A stretch of 64,000 nucleotides of DNA from Cypionkella sp049896245 (GTDB lineage Bacteria; Pseudomonadota; Alphaproteobacteria; Rhodobacterales; Rhodobacteraceae): the NCBI RefSeq assembly GCF_049896245.1, contig NZ_JAFCTX010000011.1, forward strand, positions 62,001 through 126,000, read 5' to 3'. A program made the translations under genes and the position numbers. Under the pieces are notes generated by a model, which was not told the origin of the DNA, did no database searches, and worked only from the letters and a program-made list of their open reading frames with translations. Below are positions 60,735 through 64,000 of this stretch, piece after piece (position 1 is the stretch's first letter; every line of letters begins with the position of its first letter).

Positions 60735-60930
60735 GGTGGGCAGGTGTTGGTTCCTGTTTATGACAGGCGAAGAGGGAATGCGAAAGGGGGCAACCCCAAA
60801 AGCTGCCGCCCCCGCGACCGTGACCGGAGAGGTTGCCCGAGGCCACTGGAGCAATCCGGGAAGGCGGGCCACCGTGGGGGAAGCCCCGTATCCGCAAGCC
60901 GGGAGACCTGCCAGCGCAAGACTGAACGGG
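60735..60930 (+). ncRNA. Cobalamin riboswitch
   Basis: The B12 box AGCCGGGAGACCTGCC is at 60897-60912. Upstream lie GGTGTTGGTT (P1/P2 start), GAGGGAATGCG, the GCCACTGG segment and a GGGAAGGCGGGCC region, in the order of the cobalamin aptamer. It ends about 85 nt before the DUF1636 ATG at 61014, leaving room for an expression platform. It is expected to lower expression when adenosylcobalamin is plentiful. Boundaries are approximate. Confidence 0.9.
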
Positions 60931-61013
60931 CGAACGGGGTGTTTCGCAACCAGCAGGCAAGGCCCCTTGGCCGTGCCTTTCTGGCCATCCCATCGCTCAA
61001 TTTGGATAGGCTG

Positions 61014-61379
61014 ATGACCGTAACGCTGCATGTCTGCACCACCTGTAAGGCCGGAGAGGTCGTAGAAGACGGGGAGGCATTGCCGGGTGCGCGGCTTCAT
61101 GCGGCCTTGTTGGTGGGCGAAATTCCTGAGGGTCTGCGCATCGTCGGCGTCCCCTGTCTGTCCGCCTGCAATTCTGGTGCGGCGGTGGCGCTTTCGGCTC
61201 CCGGCCGGTGGTCCTATGTCTATGGCCGTCTGACCGAGGCCGATGCGCCTGACATTCTGCTCGGCGCTGCGGCCTATCTCGCCGCCCCCGATGGTATCGT
61301 GCCGTGGCGTGCGCGCCCGGTGATTTTCCGCAAGCAAAGCCTTGCCCGTATCCCGCCTTTGGAGCTTCCCGATGTCTGA
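61014..61379 (+). CDS. DUF1636 thioredoxin-like ferredoxin-type protein
   Basis: 121 residues from the ATG at 61014. Four cysteines in LHVCTTCKAG and VPCLSACNSG (C-x2-C and C-x3-C) are spaced as in thioredoxin-like [2Fe-2S] proteins, and the family (DUF1636) is often found beside cobW and cobN. It may give electrons or metal to cobalt insertion; this is inference. First gene after the riboswitch; cobW starts inside its last codons (overlap of 8 nt). Confidence 0.85.
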   Translation: MTVTLHVCTTCKAGEVVEDGEALPGARLHAALLVGEIPEGLRIVGVPCLSACNSGAAVALSAPGRWSYVYGRLTEADAPDILLGAAAYLAAPDGIVPWRARPVIFRKQSLARIPPLELPDV

Positions 61380-62406
61380 CCTCGCAAAAATCCCCGTCAC
61401 CGTGATCACCGGCTTTCTCGGGGCTGGTAAAACCACGCTGATCCGTCATCTGATGCAGAACCCGCAGGGCAAGCGTCTGGCGATCCTGGTCAATGAATTC
61501 GGCACCGTTGGCGTCGATGGCGATATCCTCAAATCCTGCGCGGATGCGAATTGTCCGGTGGAGAATATTGTTGAACTCGCCAACGGCTGCATCTGCTGCA
61601 CCGTCGCTGACGATTTCATCCCGACCATCGAGGCATTGATGGCACTGCCCGTGCGCCCCGATCATATCATCATTGAGACCTCTGGCCTCGCTTTGCCGAA
61701 ACCTTTGTTGAAGGCGTTCGACTGGCCCGCGATCCGCTCGAAAATCACTGTCGATGGCGTGATCGCTTTGGCCGATGCCGAGGCCGTCGCCGCTGGCCGG
61801 TTTGCGCCCAGTGTCGAGGCGGTGGATGCGCAGCGTGCTGCTGATCCGTCGTTGGATCATGAAACCCCGCTGTCGGAAGTGTTCGAGGATCAAATCGCCT
61901 GCGCCGATATCATCCTGATGTCGAAGGCCGATCTGGCAGGGGAAGCGGGCCTCGCTGCAGCCCGCGCCGTGATAATGGCGGAATCGCCCCGGCCAATCCC
62001 GATCCTGTCAATGTCGGAAGGTATCATTGACCCGGCCTTGATCCTTGGTCTGAACGCGAAAGCCGAGGATGATCTCGCCGCGCGCCCGTCGCATCACGAT
62101 GGCCATGACGACCACGAGCATGACGATTTTGACACCGTGGTGATTGATCTGCCCGAGATCAGCGATATTGACGCGCTTGTCACCGCCATCCAGCGCCTTG
62201 CCGATGAACAGCACATCCTGCGCGTCAAAGGCTATGTCGCCGTTGCGGGCAAGCCAATGCGTTTGCTGGTGCAAGCGGTTGGCGCACGGGTGCGGCATCA
62301 GTTTGATCGCGCGTGGGGTGCATCCCCGCGCCAAGGCCAGCTTGTGGTGATTGCCGAGCATCACCACGTTGATCTGGCCGCGATCCGCTCTGTGCTGGGG
62401 GCCTAA
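61372..62406 (+). CDS. cobW: CobW-type GTPase
   Basis: 344 residues. G1 loop ITGFLGAGKTTLIRHL, the metal-binding ELANGCICCTV, the TSGLALPKPLLKAF region and a histidine-rich stretch (PSHHDGHDDHEHDD, about residue 240) are present, then the CobW_C domain. Characterised relatives bind Co(II) and GTP and supply cobalt to the cobaltochelatase CobNST. The start at 61372 overlaps DUF1636, and cobN begins 3 nt after its stop, so the three are one unit controlled by the riboswitch. Confidence 0.94.
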   Translation: MSDLAKIPVTVITGFLGAGKTTLIRHLMQNPQGKRLAILVNEFGTVGVDGDILKSCADANCPVENIVELANGCICCTVADDFIPTIEALMALPVRPDHIIIETSGLALPKPLLKAFDWPAIRSKITVDGVIALADAEAVAAGRFAPSVEAVDAQRAADPSLDHETPLSEVFEDQIACADIILMSKADLAGEAGLAAARAVIMAESPRPIPILSMSEGIIDPALILGLNAKAEDDLAARPSHHDGHDDHEHDDFDTVVIDLPEISDIDALVTAIQRLADEQHILRVKGYVAVAGKPMRLLVQAVGARVRHQFDRAWGASPRQGQLVVIAEHHHVDLAAIRSVLGA

Positions 62407-62409
62407 ACC

Positions 62410-64000
62410 ATGCATGTCGTCTTCCGCGAAAGCCATGGGCTGGAGGATACGCAAACCCCGTTTGATCTGGGTCAGACCCCGGCCGAGCTGGTGGTTTTGT
62501 CGTTTTCCGACAGTGACCTCGGCGCGTTCGCGGCAGGCTGGCATCGCGCCCGCGACGGGGCAGGGGCGGGCAAACTGCCCACTCTGCGCCTCGCCAACTT
62601 AGTTGCCTTACAACACCCGATGTCGGTCGATACCTATGTCCAGAAAACCCTGCCGGGCGTCAAAGGCATCCTTGTCCGTCTGATCGGTGGCGAGAATTAC
62701 TGGCCCTACGGATTGATGCAACTGCAAGACCTCGCCCGCCGTCAGGGCATCGCTTTGGCCGTGCTGCCCGCCGATGGCCGCGCAGATAGCGCGCTCGACG
62801 CCCATTCCACCTTGCCCATAAGCACCCTGCGCCGTCTGTCCGCGCTGTGTGACGCTGGCGGAGCGGTCGCTGCGCAGGCTGCCTTGGCGCAACTGGCGCT
62901 TGCCGCTGGGCTCTACGCTGGCCCGGTGCCGGGCGATAAAACCGTGCCCGATTGTGGCTGGTATGACCCCGACTTTGGCGTGATCCCGCAACCCGCCGCC
63001 ACAGGCCAAACCATCGCCGTGACCTTCTACCGCAGCTACGTCACCGCCGCCGACACCGACCCGGTGGATGCCCTGATCCGCGCCTTTCGCGCGCGCGGCT
63101 TTGCAGCCTACGGCCTGTTCGTTCCCTCGCTAAAAGCCCCCAATGCCGACACCTTCCTACGCGCAGCCCTCGCCCACCTGATCCCATGCGCCATCGTCAA
63201 CGCCACCGCCTTTTCCGCCCGTGGCACCGACGGCACCACCCCCCTAGACGCAACAGGCTGCCCCGTCTTCCAAGTCGCCCTCTCTACTGCTCGCAAGCGC
63301 GACTGGAACGCGTCCGAGCGCGGCCTTTCTCCCGCTGATTTGGCCATGCATGTCGTGCTGCCCGAAGTCGATGGCCGCATCTTCTCGGGGGTCGTCAGCT
63401 TCAAATCGCCTGGAAAACGCGACCCGGATCTGCAATTCTCGCGCTTCGCCCACCGCACCGATCCCACCCGGATCACTGCCGTGGTGGAGCGTATTCTCGG
63501 TTGGCACCGCCTCGCTACCACTCCTGCACCCCAGCGCAATCTTGCAGTGATCCTGTCCACATATCCCGGCAGACCTGATCAGATCGCCCATGCCGTCGGC
63601 CTTGATGCGCTGGCCAGCACCGAGGCCCTGACCGCCACCCTAGCTGCCGCAGGCTACGCAGTTCAGCCAGCCAAAAACCTTGCCCAAGCCCTCACCACCG
63701 AGACCCTGACCTGGCCGCTCGCCGCCTACAAAACCGCCCTCGCCAGCATGCCAGCTCCTCTCCAATCTGCCATCGCCGCCGCATGGGGCGCACCCGAAGC
63801 CGATCCCGCCGCCCAAAACGGTGAATTCCATTTCGCGGCTACCCGTGCAGGCCAAGCCCTGATCGCCCTGCAACCCGAACGCGGCACCGTCACCAGCCGC
63901 GAGACCGATTACCACGACCTCGCCCGTACCCCGCGCCATGCCTATGTCGCCTTCTACCTCTGGCTGCGTGCCCAATCCCTGCACGCGCTAGTCCATATAG
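62410..64000 (+). CDS. cobN: Cobaltochelatase subunit CobN (3' partial)
   Basis: The first 530 residues of a protein normally about 1,100-1,250 long; it runs off the right edge without a stop. It starts at the ATG at 62410, just after cobW. Visible are LIGGENYWPYGLMQLQDLARRQGIALAVLP, the VTFYRSYV segment and VLPEVDGRIFSGVVSFK, all typical of the CobN family. This large subunit inserts cobalt into hydrogenobyrinic acid diamide in the oxygen-dependent pathway, with CobS/CobT ATPase partners that are not in the window (the cobS and cobT here are different proteins of the late pathway). Confidence 0.95.
   Translation, partial: MHVVFRESHGLEDTQTPFDLGQTPAELVVLSFSDSDLGAFAAGWHRARDGAGAGKLPTLRLANLVALQHPMSVDTYVQKTLPGVKGILVRLIGGENYWPYGLMQLQDLARRQGIALAVLPADGRADSALDAHSTLPISTLRRLSALCDAGGAVAAQAALAQLALAAGLYAGPVPGDKTVPDCGWYDPDFGVIPQPAATGQTIAVTFYRSYVTAADTDPVDALIRAFRARGFAAYGLFVPSLKAPNADTFLRAALAHLIPCAIVNATAFSARGTDGTTPLDATGCPVFQVALSTARKRDWNASERGLSPADLAMHVVLPEVDGRIFSGVVSFKSPGKRDPDLQFSRFAHRTDPTRITAVVERILGWHRLATTPAPQRNLAVILSTYPGRPDQIAHAVGLDALASTEALTATLAAAGYAVQPAKNLAQALTTETLTWPLAAYKTALASMPAPLQSAIAAAWGAPEADPAAQNGEFHFAATRAGQALIALQPERGTVTSRETDYHDLARTPRHAYVAFYLWLRAQSLHALVHI

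Noticed and set aside
1..64000. tRNA/rRNA genes, insertion sequences or prophage
   Set aside because: I found no cloverleaf-like segment with a GGTTCGAATCC-type arm, no transposase or integrase motif and no phage structural gene.

Overview
The window comes from an alphaproteobacterium, most likely a member of the Rhodobacteraceae/Roseobacteraceae. This is judged from the high GC content, the mreBCD-mrdA-rodA order, BluE/BluB-type cobalamin genes, a fused PuuE-UraD protein and a family of Rhodobacterales-style palindromic intergenic repeats. It is ordinary, densely packed chromosome. I see no insertion sequence, prophage, CRISPR array, rRNA or tRNA. Genus cannot be fixed from the sequence alone.

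Layout. 1-5400 (minus): HlyD/MacB-type export system, a small membrane protein, a winged-helix regulator and a membrane protein of the linalool dehydratase/isomerase type that runs off the left edge; two near-identical 15-bp palindromes mark this block as one regulon. 5485-8826: ureide catabolism downstream of uricase (uraH, puuE-uraD fusion, ureidoglycine aminohydrolase, allA). 8815-14052: a GNAT/unknown pair, an endonuclease/phosphatase-fold protein, a small-molecule kinase plus PLP phospho-lyase-like pair, and a CbiX-like protein. 14180-20468 (minus): a TetR-aruH-aruI arginine transaminase operon with a terminator, then a class III aminotransferase and a glutamine-synthetase-like ligase. 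20645-24354: CDF transporter, SH3 protein, D-glycerate dehydrogenase, TerC protein. 24371-31744: a co-oriented block of N-formylglutamate amidohydrolase-like hydrolase, glutamine-synthetase-like ligase, aldehyde dehydrogenase, iron alcohol dehydrogenase and FAD amine/amino-acid oxidoreductase, divergent from an RpiR regulator; together these look like a gamma-glutamyl route for an amino alcohol. 31750-40137 (minus): EamA exporter, then the cell-shape operon mreBCD-mrdA-rodA followed by a DUF1345 protein and a 2-hydroxyacid dehydrogenase. 40450-50451: leuA preceded by a leucine-rich leader peptide (apparent attenuator), two SDRs, a frameshifted DUF4279 gene, a secreted 19-repeat MORN protein, nadE, a YnfA protein, a PfkB kinase and a minimal zincin. 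50548-64000: gltX followed by late cobalamin synthesis and salvage (cobS, cobT, cobU, cobC, bluE, cbiB, threonine-phosphate decarboxylase, bluB, cobQ, cobO), then a cobalamin riboswitch controlling a DUF1636 ferredoxin-like protein, cobW and cobN (cut by the right edge).

The main themes are nitrogen-rich substrate use (ureides, arginine, amines via gamma-glutamylation), cell shape and vitamin B12. Palindromic repeats occur repeatedly between genes: two copies of a perfect inverted repeat with a GGCGGGGTTCACCCCGCC core, two copies of a paired palindrome, about seven copies of a hairpin-plus-AAATACTC element, and two copies of an element built on TGTCCAC-N2-GTGGACA.
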